59,859 bases of DNA from an uncultured Ruminococcus sp. (GCF_902762735.1 NZ_CACWPP010000010.1:1-59859), one strand, 5' to 3'; shown: positions 34,701 to 43,718, numbered from the stretch's first letter. Notes: generated by a model from the sequence alone, not told the origin. Numbers and translations are program-made.

Positions 34701-35541
34701 CCTCAGGCTCGTCCTTCAGGTACATCTGCACCGACTGGTTGTGGTCAACACTGCATTTCAGGCGGTAGCCGACATAATCGTACTCCCTGCAAAGCTCGGT
34801 AAATGCGGCTTCGTCGATGCCGTATTTGCTGGTGAGCTTATATCTTTCCTCAAGCATATCGTCCCATGCGTAGTAACAGCCTGCGTCGATACCGTAATCT
34901 TCGGTATACTTATACAGCTTTGCATTTCTGACATGTGTGCGGAAAGTTGCTGTTATCTTATCGGGCGAGCGGTCCTCACCCGTTTTGGTATCGGTGATCT
35001 TGATGCCGTAATCCTGTGCGCCGTTATCCCTGACGGTGGCGGCAGTCACGTTATAGCTTATGTCAAGCTCGATCTGAGGTGCGCTGGCTGTCTTGTTTGT
35101 CAGCACGATGACACCTGCATCGCCCGAACCTTTTGACCTGTCCTCATACAGCCTCAGAAGTGATGTATCGGTGTTGATCTGATTGAGGAAAGCCGCTTTG
35201 TTCGCCATGTGGAAATCTCCGCCATCGCGGTCTCTGAACCCATTGTAGGGTATCTCTATCATCAGCTGACCGTCCTCATACTTCTTGTTAAGGCTTATAC
35301 GCAGTCTTATATCTACCTGCTGTGACGAATCAGGTATGGTATAATCCACAGTTTTCGCGTCTGCCGAGATGATGGTGTTTTCATCGGGCGTGTTGAGAAA
35401 CAGCAGCTCGATATTCTCGGGGTATTCCGCAGGCGCTGCAAATACGCCCGGCGCAGTACCGACCAGAAGCGAAAACAGGCACACCAGCGAGAGAAGTCCC
35501 GCAAGCACCCTGTATTCAAGCCTGTGAGTGGTTTTTTGCAT
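28708..35541 (-). CDS. Giant cell-wall-anchored protein with eight Spy0128-type isopeptide repeats
   Basis: The 2277-residue protein has a signal peptide (LLSLVCLFSLLVGTAPGVFA). A large N-terminal region (about residues 36-1115) is of unknown fold. Eight repeats of about 110-140 residues (1118-2165) end in the pilin-type pattern F-x-N-x-Y (FENKY, FENTY, FVNDY, FTNTY, FVNEY, FVNNY, FVNKY, FVNTY), with a Lys early in each repeat (KKI, VKEIDG) and Tyr-x-Ile-x-Glu (YTYEIFE) mid-repeat. These are the Lys, Asn and Glu of self-forming isopeptide bonds in Spy0128/FctA pilins. An acidic Ser/Glu/Asp linker leads to NPKTG (about 2243), a membrane helix and KKRKNNK. AAGGAGG precedes the ATG. It is a likely adhesin stalk linked to the wall by a sortase encoded elsewhere. 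Confidence 0.93.
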   Translation of the reverse strand: MQKTTHRLEYRVLAGLLSLVCLFSLLVGTAPGVFAAPAEYPENIELLFLNTPDENTIISADAKTVDYTIPDSSQQVDIRLRISLNKKYEDGQLMIEIPYNGFRDRDGGDFHMANKAAFLNQINTDTSLLRLYEDRSKGSGDAGVIVLTNKTASAPQIELDISYNVTAATVRDNGAQDYGIKITDTKTGEDRSPDKITATFRTHVRNAKLYKYTEDYGIDAGCYYAWDDMLEERYKLTSKYGIDEAAFTELCREYDYVGYRLKCSVDHNQSVQMYLKDEPEGGEVVAMSRLFTYKDCYPLDKVTEGEHAGEWFYDGSDAQFLCLVRYPKSVAESASGDSNPYLNNKATVTYVGVDGDADDVTSDSDTCRSVWQGMGAFYHGDIWSVKKESNPDPSGALDLLRAGKDATFAYTITGIGKTYKYGAADGYTYKNGPYWMEVVDDALYVNGLGEEGKDSARLTPDDFHFKTFTMKVLHKDVTSVKLNMDVNNYTYRPIADRKPVEVYVMTADKPDVWQLDQKVALPSGSSNYDYADEDGNEIFDFKHDKVYRIKFTYREANGDIELVSKVTGVLKGSGTTVKQVLANMDAINLENFQLFNWDAQMGYDGQGRWENPNDGSTIYSSDPWVKQDLMAFDAANYEGHANEEGNIKIATRLSARNKLIGADAMCGAAKVSGGIKQEDQRIYGSYTLAAMSGMAATPDELAELIGLGVVKGSKQVVFHELLPVGMSLESVEPVVGNTTYFSDNPKQYNWDKIWSQYSGHIHPVSVAEPEVAYEVTDNYKGTFRQMAKITVTYPELPIVKLGEHSDIAYALASVIKVKTRGEYADLRSSKLDNYMVAQFIDDKGEPIPLEGTMSRPDDGSVYAEITDRDGKAALSDVDEDGDTETTSIVAADCTDTVVMYYSGTQLKKKIKADDYDTYFKDFTQTYAGHNYTYRIQFFTNVGTAKNVVIFDSIEEAYNESKYQGLPYWKGRLYGVDLKEARDAGFDGIKVYVNTTHFCTDEEIATNYATGYAGLTPDELTADNGWQEVDPDSYKGWADVKTIAFSIGENVTFGQADELPKSVCVYLKMTAPDTIHPDQTPTEQVLAYNAPAYYCEKKMGLSGWAKDTTIANVVTIGLKSATADIPAISKKITGAELPADFEDTCTFSIKPVKGSQTPRAYKDGVWGKEISAVNVRVNADNASAIADENGSMLFTEPCTQSYEITEKAGKTEGVVYSKEKYLVTYDVTDERKDVQYDDNTLLDVKQHIYKTADADGTALETPVEVEKIVFENKYEPAPAEFEIPAVIKKINGAERPEEKEFTFGILNTYVGVIIPMPEKPIVTIKGEGKASFGKVLYTGAGKYRYIIKEIAAGQKGYTYDGHGYLLTVNVTDVGGKLKAEVSELTRSDPETEEKETAKEIVFENTYTPNPSSAVAFPEVYKQFSGQTRLDDKEFNFTLSAKNGAPLPENTTVTVAGAGKAAFGEVSYDKAGKYVYEITEDDFDLSYIGYTKDNTVYTYTVTVVDNDGQLDAEGVLTKSGDEANAAVFVNDYTPIPTSIVTGAPVKKIDGDTHGNEPKVFAFEMTPADGAPAPASTVSRVQGEGMGRSFGRITFTEAGTYSYTISEKALPDDYTGFTKDNTVYDYTVTVTDNGGRLTAKGVLTLNGERTDELVFTNTYKPEATYIDLPMAVKTVEGDIGENEDKVFTFELISAEENADTVLPMPENTTATVTGSGEATPFGTIKYDDAGIYHYSIIERELDETHTGYTRDESVYALTITVNDNGGKLSASYVLTKDGEQFDNAEFVNEYKPLPAELELPAAVKEIDGDTADSEDREFTFVLTDAEDASSADQPMPEPNTAKATGAGEATPFGKIKFTEAGEYSYEIFEQELDDTHAGYTRDGSVYRVDVTVTDKDGQLTASYVMTKNGEPAEKPVFVNNYKAEPCDLELPVAVKEIDGTVPDEEEREFTFELTSAEDETAPMPEKAVAAVKGEGEAEAFGKVTYDKAGTYTYEIFERDLDDSYVGYSKDNSVYTLTVTVNDIGGKLAAKYTLTKNGESSDALIFVNKYSPKTASAELEIKKQIEGTAPAEAETYSFIITGGEGAETTITITGAGKFTFGGWTYTEAGVYSYTVSEVKGNADNCDYDNTVYTVTDTVTDKGGILVISRNVTVNGAEVSDITFVNTYSDDSEVTSPEDESSETGSPEESSRIPEGDDSKEQTTSEDSSTSDSSAADSSSSSADTASSKPSDSSKTESKSTAASTNTNDSNPKTGASKTLAGIEIVLLGAAICVLKKRKNNK

Positions 35542-35649
35542 TGATTTTTATGCCTCCTTAACTAATTCTACATACTTTTTTACAGACAGCCGACGCACTG
35601 CCAAAAAAAGCAGACATTTTATGACCATAGTTTAGCCACATATGTTAAT

Positions 35650-35678
35650 ATAGTACCATCGTTCCCGCTGAATGTCAA
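35650..35678 (-). promoter_or_regulatory. Promoter of the giant surface-protein gene
   Basis: On the minus strand, TTGACA and TACTAT are separated by 17 bp, about 100 bp upstream of the ATG. Confidence 0.7.
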
Positions 35679-35787
35679 CCAATATTCACAATTTCAATAT
35701 GAATTTGTCAATTAATTCAATAATTAGAGGTTAATATTATATATTTTATATCTTCATTTACAAAGTAAACAATTGCAAAAAAGCGCA

Positions 35788-35823
35788 AAAAATATCCCCC
35801 TCTGCACATGAGGGGGATATTTT
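35788..35823. terminator. Terminator of ldh, near-symmetrical
   Basis: AAAATATCCCCCTC pairs with GAGGGGGATATTTT around TGCACAT. Confidence 0.82.
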
Positions 35824-35835
35824 CCGATCTGAATA

Positions 35836-36789
35836 TCAGAGTTCCAGCGGGTCGAAATGCTCATTCAGCACGCTGACAGAGCTTCTGAACTTTTCCTTTT
35901 CCTCAGCGTTGAGGTCAAGCTCGATGATCTCTTTAACGCCGTTGCGCCCGATTATTGTCGGCACACCGATGAAAACATCGCGGGAGCCGTACTCTCCGCA
36001 GAGTTTCGCGGAAACCGTCAGCACGCTGTTTTCGTCGCCCAGTATCGCTTTGACGATGCGTGTCAGCGCCATGCCTATACCGTAGTAGGTAGCGCGTTTC
36101 GCCTCGATTATCTTATAAGCGGCAGTGCGCACCTGTTCTTCGATGGTCTGCATATCGTCTATGCAATAGCTGTTGCGGTCGTCCTCCAGTATTTTCAGGA
36201 CAGGCTTGGTAGCCAGCATCACCTGTGACAGCGGTACGAACTCACTGTCTCCGTGTTCACCAATAACGTAGGCGTGGATATTCTTGGGGTCAACGGTGAA
36301 ATAGTCGCCCAGCAGGTAGCGAAGTCTGGCAGTATCGAGAGATGTGCCCGTACCTATGACGCGGGAAGCCCCAAAACGCGAAAGCTCGTAAGTCACGCGG
36401 GTCATTATATCGACAGGATTTGTGGCAACAAGGAAGATACCGTCAAAGCCCGAGCGCACCACAGGTGTGACGATGGAGCGGAACACTTCAACGTTGCGTT
36501 TGAGCAAGTCAAGGCGTGTTTCGCCTTCTTTCTGGGCAACGCCTGCGGCTATCACCACGATGTCTGCATCTTTGCAGTCCTTATACTCACCCGCATAGAT
36601 CTTCATATTTGATTTTGCGAAAGCAAGCCCGTGATTAAGGTCCATCGCCTCGCCGTTTGCGCGTACCGTATTAACGTCAATAAGCACCAGTTCGTTGCAG
36701 ATGCCGCCCTGATTTACCAGCGAGTAAGCAAAACTCATGCCCACCATGCCCGTGCCTATAAGCACCACTTTACGTCTGTCAGTCGTCAA
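35836..36789 (-). CDS. ldh: L-lactate dehydrogenase
   Basis: The 317-residue NAD-dependent enzyme reduces pyruvate to lactate and so regenerates NAD+ in fermentation. The Rossmann start is VVLIGTGMVGMSFAYSLVNQ. The catalytic His lies in YVIGEHGDSEFVPLSQV, and substrate-binding Arg residues fit EGETRLDLLKRN and NPVDIMTRVTYELS. A TTG start at 36789 has AGGAGAG upstream and no suitable ATG nearby. The gene has its own promoter and terminator. Confidence 0.93.
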   Translation of the reverse strand: MTTDRRKVVLIGTGMVGMSFAYSLVNQGGICNELVLIDVNTVRANGEAMDLNHGLAFAKSNMKIYAGEYKDCKDADIVVIAAGVAQKEGETRLDLLKRNVEVFRSIVTPVVRSGFDGIFLVATNPVDIMTRVTYELSRFGASRVIGTGTSLDTARLRYLLGDYFTVDPKNIHAYVIGEHGDSEFVPLSQVMLATKPVLKILEDDRNSYCIDDMQTIEEQVRTAAYKIIEAKRATYYGIGMALTRIVKAILGDENSVLTVSAKLCGEYGSRDVFIGVPTIIGRNGVKEIIELDLNAEEKEKFRSSVSVLNEHFDPLEL

Positions 36790-36885
36790 TTTACATCTCT
36801 CCTTTTCATATGTTTGTCAATTCTGAGCTGAATTGCTGTTAACGTATCGTTTTTTCGTATAGACCGACCGTTCTTATTATATACT

Positions 36886-36914
36886 ATTATACTCCATTTG
36901 ATACCCAAAGTCAA
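36886..36914 (-). promoter_or_regulatory. Promoter of ldh
   Basis: On the minus strand, TTGACT and TATAAT are separated by 17 bp. The -35 box lies just downstream of the terminator of the dockerin gene. Confidence 0.75.
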
Positions 36915-36916
36915 GC

Positions 36917-36949
36917 AAAAAAAGAGCGAACGCCCGAAAGCGTCCGCTC
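36917..36949 (-). terminator. Terminator of the dockerin-protein gene
   Basis: On the minus strand, GAGCGGACGC pairs with GCGTTCGCTC and is followed by seven T. Confidence 0.82.
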
Positions 36950-36980
36950 ATATCACCTATATAAGTAATTCTCTGAAAAA

Positions 36981-37835
36981 TTACTTCAGAGGTCTGATGC
37001 CCTTTACGTGAGCAGCGATCAGTGAAACGTCGGTAACATTGATCTTGCCATCGTGGTTAGCATCAGCCTTCTTAGCCTCAACCTCATTCAGAGGTCTCAG
37101 GCTCTTAACGTAAGCTGCAACTCTTACGATGTCTCTAACGTCGATCCTGCCGTCGCCGCTAACATCACCGAGCATCTCGCTGTCAGTGGTCTCACCATCG
37201 GTAGTCTCAGCATCAGTGGTCTCTGCATCGGTAGGCTGATCGTCGCCTGTCTCAGCGTCAGTGGTCTCAGCATCGGTAGGAACATCATCAACAGGCTGAG
37301 CATCAGGATCAGCAGGATACTCAGTCTCAAAAGTCAGAACGATGTCGGAAACTTCCAGTATACCGGAAGCGCTCCACCACCAGCCGAACTGCAGAACGCC
37401 GTCAGTATAGAAATCCTGCTTGGATTTAACGGTAGTGCCATCTTCAAGCTCAATGTCTGCATATGCAGGCAGGTCGATAGTTACAGTGAATGAACGGCCA
37501 TCAACTTCGCAGTTCTCAGACTCGAAGCCGAAGCTCGTGTTCTGCTGGAACCAGCCGTCAGCGTAATTCATACCGAAATCGCCGCCGCCGTTTACCCACT
37601 CATCAGTCTCCGGAACAGTACCTGTGAAAGTGATCTGCTTCAGATAACCTTCGTCGATAGTGTCAGCCAGATCCTCAAATGCTATCTTGCACATTTTGCC
37701 TTCTGCATCGTTAGCATCAAGTGTAAAACCATCCAGTTCAAGAGTCTGCTCAGCCGCAGAAGCAGGAACGATAGCCATCATAGAAACAGCCATAGCAGCT
37801 GCTGCCATAGCCGCAACGATCTTTGAATTCTTCAT
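36981..37835 (-). CDS. Secreted protein with carbohydrate-binding-like domain and dockerin
   Basis: The 284-residue protein has a signal peptide (KIVAAMAAAAMAVSMMAIVP). A beta-rich domain of about 140 residues follows (residues 30-175; LELDGFTLDANDAEGKMCKI, ITFTGTVPETDEWVNGGGDF, QFGWWWSASGILEVSDIVLT), resembling ruminococcal carbohydrate-binding modules. A TDAETTDAET-type linker leads to a C-terminal type I dockerin (about 222-283) with two calcium loops, GDVSGDGRIDVRDIVRVAAY and ADANHDGKINVTDVSLIAAH. There is no catalytic domain. It should be recruited to a cellulosome scaffoldin. The ATG at 37835 has TTGGAGGAA upstream; a promoter lies near 37.91 kb. Confidence 0.9.
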   Translation of the reverse strand: MKNSKIVAAMAAAAMAVSMMAIVPASAAEQTLELDGFTLDANDAEGKMCKIAFEDLADTIDEGYLKQITFTGTVPETDEWVNGGGDFGMNYADGWFQQNTSFGFESENCEVDGRSFTVTIDLPAYADIELEDGTTVKSKQDFYTDGVLQFGWWWSASGILEVSDIVLTFETEYPADPDAQPVDDVPTDAETTDAETGDDQPTDAETTDAETTDGETTDSEMLGDVSGDGRIDVRDIVRVAAYVKSLRPLNEVEAKKADANHDGKINVTDVSLIAAHVKGIRPLK

Positions 37836-37900
37836 CTCAAATTCCTCCAATTCGTTTCATCGAAATATCGAATAGACCTTCCCTGTCTATTTCTTTAAAC

Positions 37901-37929
37901 ATTTTACATCAATAATTCAGATTTGTCAA
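37901..37929 (-). promoter_or_regulatory. Promoter of the dockerin-protein gene
   Basis: On the minus strand, TTGACA and TAAAAT are separated by 17 bp. Confidence 0.72.
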
Positions 37930-38056
37930 TACATTGAGCATATTATTCATCGTTTTACCGTAAACTCACAATATATGCAGGAAATTTTTTATCATTATTA
38001 CCTAATAATTGTTTAAAAAATCCCTGTTTTTGGGGCTTTGTTAAACGAAACTCTGC

Positions 38057-39109
38057 TTAATCGCCTTTCTTTTTATTGGGCGGTATCAGGCTTGAGAGCC
38101 TTGAAAGCGATGCCTGTGCCTGCATGAAAAGGTCGTGGGTCTCAAGTTCTATATCCTCACGGCTGACTATATCGTGGTGCTGTTCAGGCTCGGGTACGGG
38201 CTTGCTTTTGCCGATTATATCACCGAGATCTATGGTCAGTATATCGCTCAGCTCGTCCTTTTCCTCCTCCGCGTGACTTGCCGACTGCTCTTCCAGCATC
38301 TCGATAACATTTACTGTCTCACCGACCGCATCGTGGCGGGTCAGCGCGGAAAGCTCTTCAAAATCAATAAAAGGCTTTATGCCGATTATCGACAGATTAT
38401 CCGTACTGCCGTTGAGGAGCGCCAGTTTAGCCAGCGCCGCCAGCTTTTCCGATATAGGCAGATCCATCGACAGCCCCACCTCGAACTCGCTGCTGCTTAC
38501 ATAGTCTGAAATACCGTCACTGGTGATTATCACCATATCATCGGGTTCAGCCCCGAAATCGTTCTCCAGCGGTATCAGGTCGATCTGCGGGGCATCACCG
38601 TCACTGCCAATGACACCGAGACACACCTGCCCCGCATCATCAGCGGCATCTTCCTGCCCCTGAGCGCTCGTCTGCTTTCCCGTATCCCGTTCAGCCGAGA
38701 TCTGAGTGATAGTGCCGTTCACGAAGCGGTACAGACTGCTGCTGCCCACATTCACGCACAGTCCTCTCCCCTCTTCATCCACAGCCAGAGCGCACAGGGC
38801 AGTCTGCATATTTTCAGCGGAATGACTGCGTGAAGCAGCTTTTCTGATCTTTACATGAATATCCGTCAGCACAGCCCCAAAGTCAGCCTCAGCAGGACAG
38901 CCTGCCTCACCCAGCAGCCGCAGGCAGAACTGTGAAGCAGTTTCCCCCGACTTTTCACTGCCTACACCGTCACAGACGGCAGTTATGAAGGGCGCATCGA
39001 GGACAGCCTCGCGAAAGCCCTCGCTGACCACCTCTTTACCGACCAGCACGGCATCTTCATTTTTATCTCTGCTACCCGTATTGGTATATCCGTAAACGTA
39101 ATATTTCAT
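38057..39109 (-). CDS. PP2C-family protein phosphatase
   Basis: The 350-residue protein has PP2C motifs: TNTGSRDKNEDAVLVG, FITAVCDGVGSEKSGETAS, VIITSDGISDYVSSSEFEVG and STDNLSIIGIKP. The motif usually reading GDSR is VNVGSSSLYRF, so its Asp is missing, while the metal-binding Asp residues of the DG motifs remain. A C-terminal extension of about 100 acidic residues follows the catalytic fold. It could reverse the Ser/Thr kinase at 4.4 kb, but the two genes are far apart. It has its own TTGACA-N17-TATAAT promoter. Confidence 0.88.
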   Translation of the reverse strand: MKYYVYGYTNTGSRDKNEDAVLVGKEVVSEGFREAVLDAPFITAVCDGVGSEKSGETASQFCLRLLGEAGCPAEADFGAVLTDIHVKIRKAASRSHSAENMQTALCALAVDEEGRGLCVNVGSSSLYRFVNGTITQISAERDTGKQTSAQGQEDAADDAGQVCLGVIGSDGDAPQIDLIPLENDFGAEPDDMVIITSDGISDYVSSSEFEVGLSMDLPISEKLAALAKLALLNGSTDNLSIIGIKPFIDFEELSALTRHDAVGETVNVIEMLEEQSASHAEEEKDELSDILTIDLGDIIGKSKPVPEPEQHHDIVSREDIELETHDLFMQAQASLSRLSSLIPPNKKKGD

Positions 39110-39160
39110 ATTTCAGACCCCAAAAAACAACACAATTACGCGCCAAGCGCCCACACTAAA

Positions 39161-39189
39161 ATTATAACACGTTTTGGAAGTCTTGTCAA
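39161..39189 (-). promoter_or_regulatory. Promoter of the PP2C gene
   Basis: On the minus strand, perfect TTGACA and TATAAT hexamers are separated by 17 bp, about 50 bp before the ATG. Confidence 0.85.
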
Positions 39190-39332
39190 TCTCCACTCTT
39201 TGCCGAACTTAAATTTATTGCATTCTGCTCATTTTTAAGCAACATTTTTGTATATTAAGAAGTCAGAAGAGCGGCACGCCTTATAATGACAGCACCGCCC
39301 CTATTATAATAGTATATTTTGCTTAGAGTACA

Positions 39333-39360
39333 AAAAAGCTCCCCCACAAGGGAGAGCTTT
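39333..39360 (-). terminator. Terminator of ilvC
   Basis: On the minus strand, AAAGCTCTCCC pairs with GGGGAGCTTTT around a short loop and runs into a T tract. Confidence 0.8.
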
Positions 39361-39380
39361 GTGTATGCTTTTTCGGAGAA

Positions 39381-40733
<1,353 letters not shown>

Positions 40734-41231
40734 TTACTTCTTTGCGCTGAAATACTCTGCGCCGCGTTCAACAGCGACAGTTCCCGTCCTTGCCATTTCG
40801 AGTATGCCGTAAGGCTCGATAACGTCCTCAAAGCGGCACAGCCTGTCATACCTGTCACAGATCTCCAGCGTCATCGTGGTCAGTGTGATGTCCATTACCT
40901 TAGCGCCTGTGATCTCGGCTATGGTCATTATCTCGCTTCTCTTGTCAGCGGGGGCATTCACCTTGACTATCATAAGCTCACGCGCTACAAATTCATCTCT
41001 GCCGAAGGTCTTTACCTTGATGACCTCTATCAGTTTATTGAGCTGCTTCTCGATCTGCTCAACAGTATGATCGTCACCGTCAGCCACAATAGTTATCCTC
41101 GATATGGACTCATCATTTGTAGGGCCGACTGCCAGACTTTCGATATTGAAGCCTCTCCTTGAAAACAGACCCGATATTCTTGAAAGAACACCGCTGTGGT
41201 TCTCAACGAGGACTGAAATGGTATGTTTCAT
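40734..41231 (-). CDS. ilvN: Acetolactate synthase small (regulatory) subunit
   Basis: The 165-residue protein has an N-terminal ACT domain (VLVENHSGVLSRISGLFSRR, GFNIESLAVGPTNDESISRI) that binds valine for feedback control. A C-terminal domain follows (IAEITGAKVMDITLTTMTLE, IEPYGILEMARTGTVAVERG). It partners IlvB, encoded 0.7 kb upstream with one hypothetical gene between. Confidence 0.95.
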   Translation of the reverse strand: MKHTISVLVENHSGVLSRISGLFSRRGFNIESLAVGPTNDESISRITIVADGDDHTVEQIEKQLNKLIEVIKVKTFGRDEFVARELMIVKVNAPADKRSEIMTIAEITGAKVMDITLTTMTLEICDRYDRLCRFEDVIEPYGILEMARTGTVAVERGAEYFSAKK

Positions 41232-41364
41232 ATTTATGACCTCCGTTTTCGGGAAATTAATTCCACACTCAATTATTATACTATTATATTATGACCATTT
41301 CTTTAACGTTCTGCCACAATATAATTAACAACGCGAACATATCATAATTATTTTCGTATCTTTC

Positions 41365-41922
41365 TCAGCGCGGGCGTTTCACGCCATCGCTTTCGTTCTT
41401 CTCGATAAGCGGAAGAAGCACATTTATGCAGTCTCTTATGCTGTAAGCCGAGTAAGTCTGCCCCTGATATTCCAGGTCTGCATCGCCGTTGTTGACCAGT
41501 GCCAGCACTTCTTTCAGCGATTTCCCGCACTCATTGTCGGTCAGCACCAGCGTGTAATCCCCTGACCTTGCCAGCCATTCAAGCACAGCATAATCGACAG
41601 CATCGGGATTTGTTATGACTGCTTCGCCGTGCTTTGCGGTATCTATCACCATCAGCCCGAAACGCACACCGTCTGAAAGGCAGGTTATACAGCCCTTGCC
41701 CGCAGGTGTGTTCACCGCATACTCGCCTGTACGCTCAGCTTGGTCTACCTCTTTCATCAGCGCGGCAGAAACGTCGTCAAAGAAAGGTTCTTCCGACGAC
41801 ATATCGCTCAGCCGTCTGACGAACTGTTTTTCTATCTCGCTGCGGTCGCGCAGTGAGATAAGTCCCACCATATATTCCCAGTCATAGTCACTGCCGTAAC
41901 TGAGTATCTTATAATGCAGCAT
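41365..41922 (-). CDS. Hypothetical protein between ilvB and ilvN
   Basis: The 185-residue soluble protein begins MLHYKILSYGSDYDWEYMVG. It has features such as EEPFFDDVSAALMKEVDQAE and DAVDYAVLEWLARSGDYTLV. I recognise no family. The ATG at 41922 is preceded by AAGAGGTG and lies only 10 bp after the ilvB stop, so it is cotranscribed with ilvB. Its position inside the branched-chain amino-acid operon hints at a link, but nothing in the sequence identifies a reaction. Confidence 0.75.
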   Translation of the reverse strand: MLHYKILSYGSDYDWEYMVGLISLRDRSEIEKQFVRRLSDMSSEEPFFDDVSAALMKEVDQAERTGEYAVNTPAGKGCITCLSDGVRFGLMVIDTAKHGEAVITNPDAVDYAVLEWLARSGDYTLVLTDNECGKSLKEVLALVNNGDADLEYQGQTYSAYSIRDCINVLLPLIEKNESDGVKRPR

Positions 41923-41932
41923 CTCGCACCTC

Positions 41933-43570
41933 TTACAGTGTGGGGAAATCCTTATCCACCACAACTTCGCAGAGCATCATGCCTTTTTCCTCAGCCAGCA
42001 TCTCTATGGCTTTATCGGCAGACTTGCTGTCCTTTACGCGGACAGCGGGTATACCGTAAGCCGCCGCCAGCTTCACAAAATCGGGCGAACCGTCGAGGAA
42101 AACAGCTATCTGTCTGTCATTATAGCCTTTTGTCTGGAGTTCGCGCACCATGCCGAGACGGGTATTTGTGAACACTATGACCTTGACATCAACGCCGTAC
42201 TGCACCGCAGTTGCCAGCTCCATCATATTCATCTGGAAGCCGCCGTCGCCGCATATCGCGATGGTGGGACGGTTCTCGTCAGCCATTCGCGCACCTATGG
42301 CGCAGGGCAGCGAGTAGCCCATAGTGCCCATGCCGCCCGAAGTCAGGAAACGTCCGCCGCGCTTGAAATAGTATCTGCTGGTCCATATCTGGTTCTGACC
42401 GACATCGGCGCAGATATTGACATTAGCGGGCATTCTTTCAGCCAGTTTCTGAAGGAACTCTTTTGGATTGACAGTGCCTTTTACGGGCTTTTCAAACTTG
42501 ACGGGCGTGCGTTCGTCCGCTATCTGACCCAGCCATGCTGAATGGTCGGCAGTGCCGTCGGGGTGCTTTTCGATATAGTCGAGCATCTGCCGCAATACCA
42601 GCTTCGCGTCGCCCACAAGGGGAATATCCGCGCCGATATTCTTGCCGATCTCAGCGGGATCAATATCTATATGAAGTATCTTGGTAGTCTTTTCCAGTGC
42701 CAGCGGGGTCTTTACGGCGCGGTCGCCCACCCTTGCGCCCACAAGGAAAAGCGTATCGCAGGCATTGACAGCATAATTTGCTATCTTAGTGCCGTGTGTA
42801 CCTATCATGCCCACAAAAAGCGGGTTATCATCCGATAAGACCGAAATGCCCATCATAGTAGTGATAACGGGGATATTCAGCTTCTCGGAAAGCTCGACCA
42901 CCTCAGCCTGTGCATTTGATGCGAAAACGCCGCCGCCGATACAGATGAGGGGCTTTTCAGCCGAGCGCAGAGCTTCTGTTACGCGCTTTACCTGCAAAGC
43001 GTTGCCCTTGCCTGTGGGCTTATAACTGCGTATCTCGCAGGTCTTGGGGTACTTGAAATCCACTGTCATCTTCTGCACGTCCATCGGCACATCTATCAGC
43101 ACAGGGCCCGGTCTGCCCGAACCTGCGATATAGAAAGCCTCCTTAAAGACTCTCCCCACATCTGCGGGGTCTTTCAGCAGGTAGCTGTGTTTAACGAACG
43201 GTTCAGCCGCGCCTGTCACGTCAGCCTCCTGAAAAACATCAGAGCCTATCTGGTCGGTATTTACCTGACCTGTGATGCAGATTATGGGTATCGAGTCAGC
43301 ATAAGCCGTTGCGATGGCTGTAATAAGGTTTACCGCACCGGGACCCGAAGTCGCTATGCAGACTGCGGGCTTGCCCGAGATCCTCGCGTAGCCGCTTGCC
43401 GCATGGCCGCCGTTAGCCTCATGCCTTACCAGAACGTGCTTTATATCCTTTTCAGCATCAAGCAGTGCATCGTAAAATGGGCAGATAGCCGCGCCGGGAT
43501 AACCGTAGACGACTTTTATCTCCTCCGCTTTCAGACATTCGACCATTGCCTGACTGACTGTCATTTTCAT
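41933..43570 (-). CDS. ilvB: Acetolactate synthase large (catalytic) subunit
   Basis: The 545-residue thiamine-diphosphate enzyme condenses pyruvate with pyruvate or 2-oxobutyrate. The catalytic Glu lies in HVLVRHEANGGHAASGYAR, with the FAD/TPP regions GKPAVCIATSGPGAVNLITA and GDGGFQMNMMELATAVQYGV. Length fits biosynthetic AHAS. AAGGAGG precedes the ATG. The promoter (TTGACT-N17-TATAAT) gives a leader of about 60 nt with no T-box. Confidence 0.96.
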   Translation of the reverse strand: MKMTVSQAMVECLKAEEIKVVYGYPGAAICPFYDALLDAEKDIKHVLVRHEANGGHAASGYARISGKPAVCIATSGPGAVNLITAIATAYADSIPIICITGQVNTDQIGSDVFQEADVTGAAEPFVKHSYLLKDPADVGRVFKEAFYIAGSGRPGPVLIDVPMDVQKMTVDFKYPKTCEIRSYKPTGKGNALQVKRVTEALRSAEKPLICIGGGVFASNAQAEVVELSEKLNIPVITTMMGISVLSDDNPLFVGMIGTHGTKIANYAVNACDTLFLVGARVGDRAVKTPLALEKTTKILHIDIDPAEIGKNIGADIPLVGDAKLVLRQMLDYIEKHPDGTADHSAWLGQIADERTPVKFEKPVKGTVNPKEFLQKLAERMPANVNICADVGQNQIWTSRYYFKRGGRFLTSGGMGTMGYSLPCAIGARMADENRPTIAICGDGGFQMNMMELATAVQYGVDVKVIVFTNTRLGMVRELQTKGYNDRQIAVFLDGSPDFVKLAAAYGIPAVRVKDSKSADKAIEMLAEEKGMMLCEVVVDKDFPTL

Positions 43571-43639
43571 AACAAGACCTCCTTATTATCCGCAGGCGCT
43601 CGTTCACAGAACTTTCGTCTGCAAGTAAAAATTTATATA

Positions 43640-43668
43640 ATTATAACATATTTCCCTTTATTAGTCAA
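43640..43668 (-). promoter_or_regulatory. Promoter of the ilv operon
   Basis: On the minus strand, TTGACT and TATAAT are separated by 17 bp. Confidence 0.8.
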
Positions 43669-43689
43669 CCCTTGTTCTGTAATAATTGC

Positions 43690-43718
43690 AAAAGGGAGCA
43701 GAACCCTGCTCCCTTAAA
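43690..43718 (-). terminator. Terminator of the M23 peptidase genes
   Basis: AAGGGAGCAG-GGTT-CTGCTCCCTT is followed by TTGC on the minus strand and has A/T-rich flanks. Confidence 0.78.

Noticed and set aside
43571..43690. T-box or leader-peptide attenuator before ilvB
   Set aside because: The leader is only about 60 nt, with no T-box sequence, specifier stem or run of branched-chain codons.
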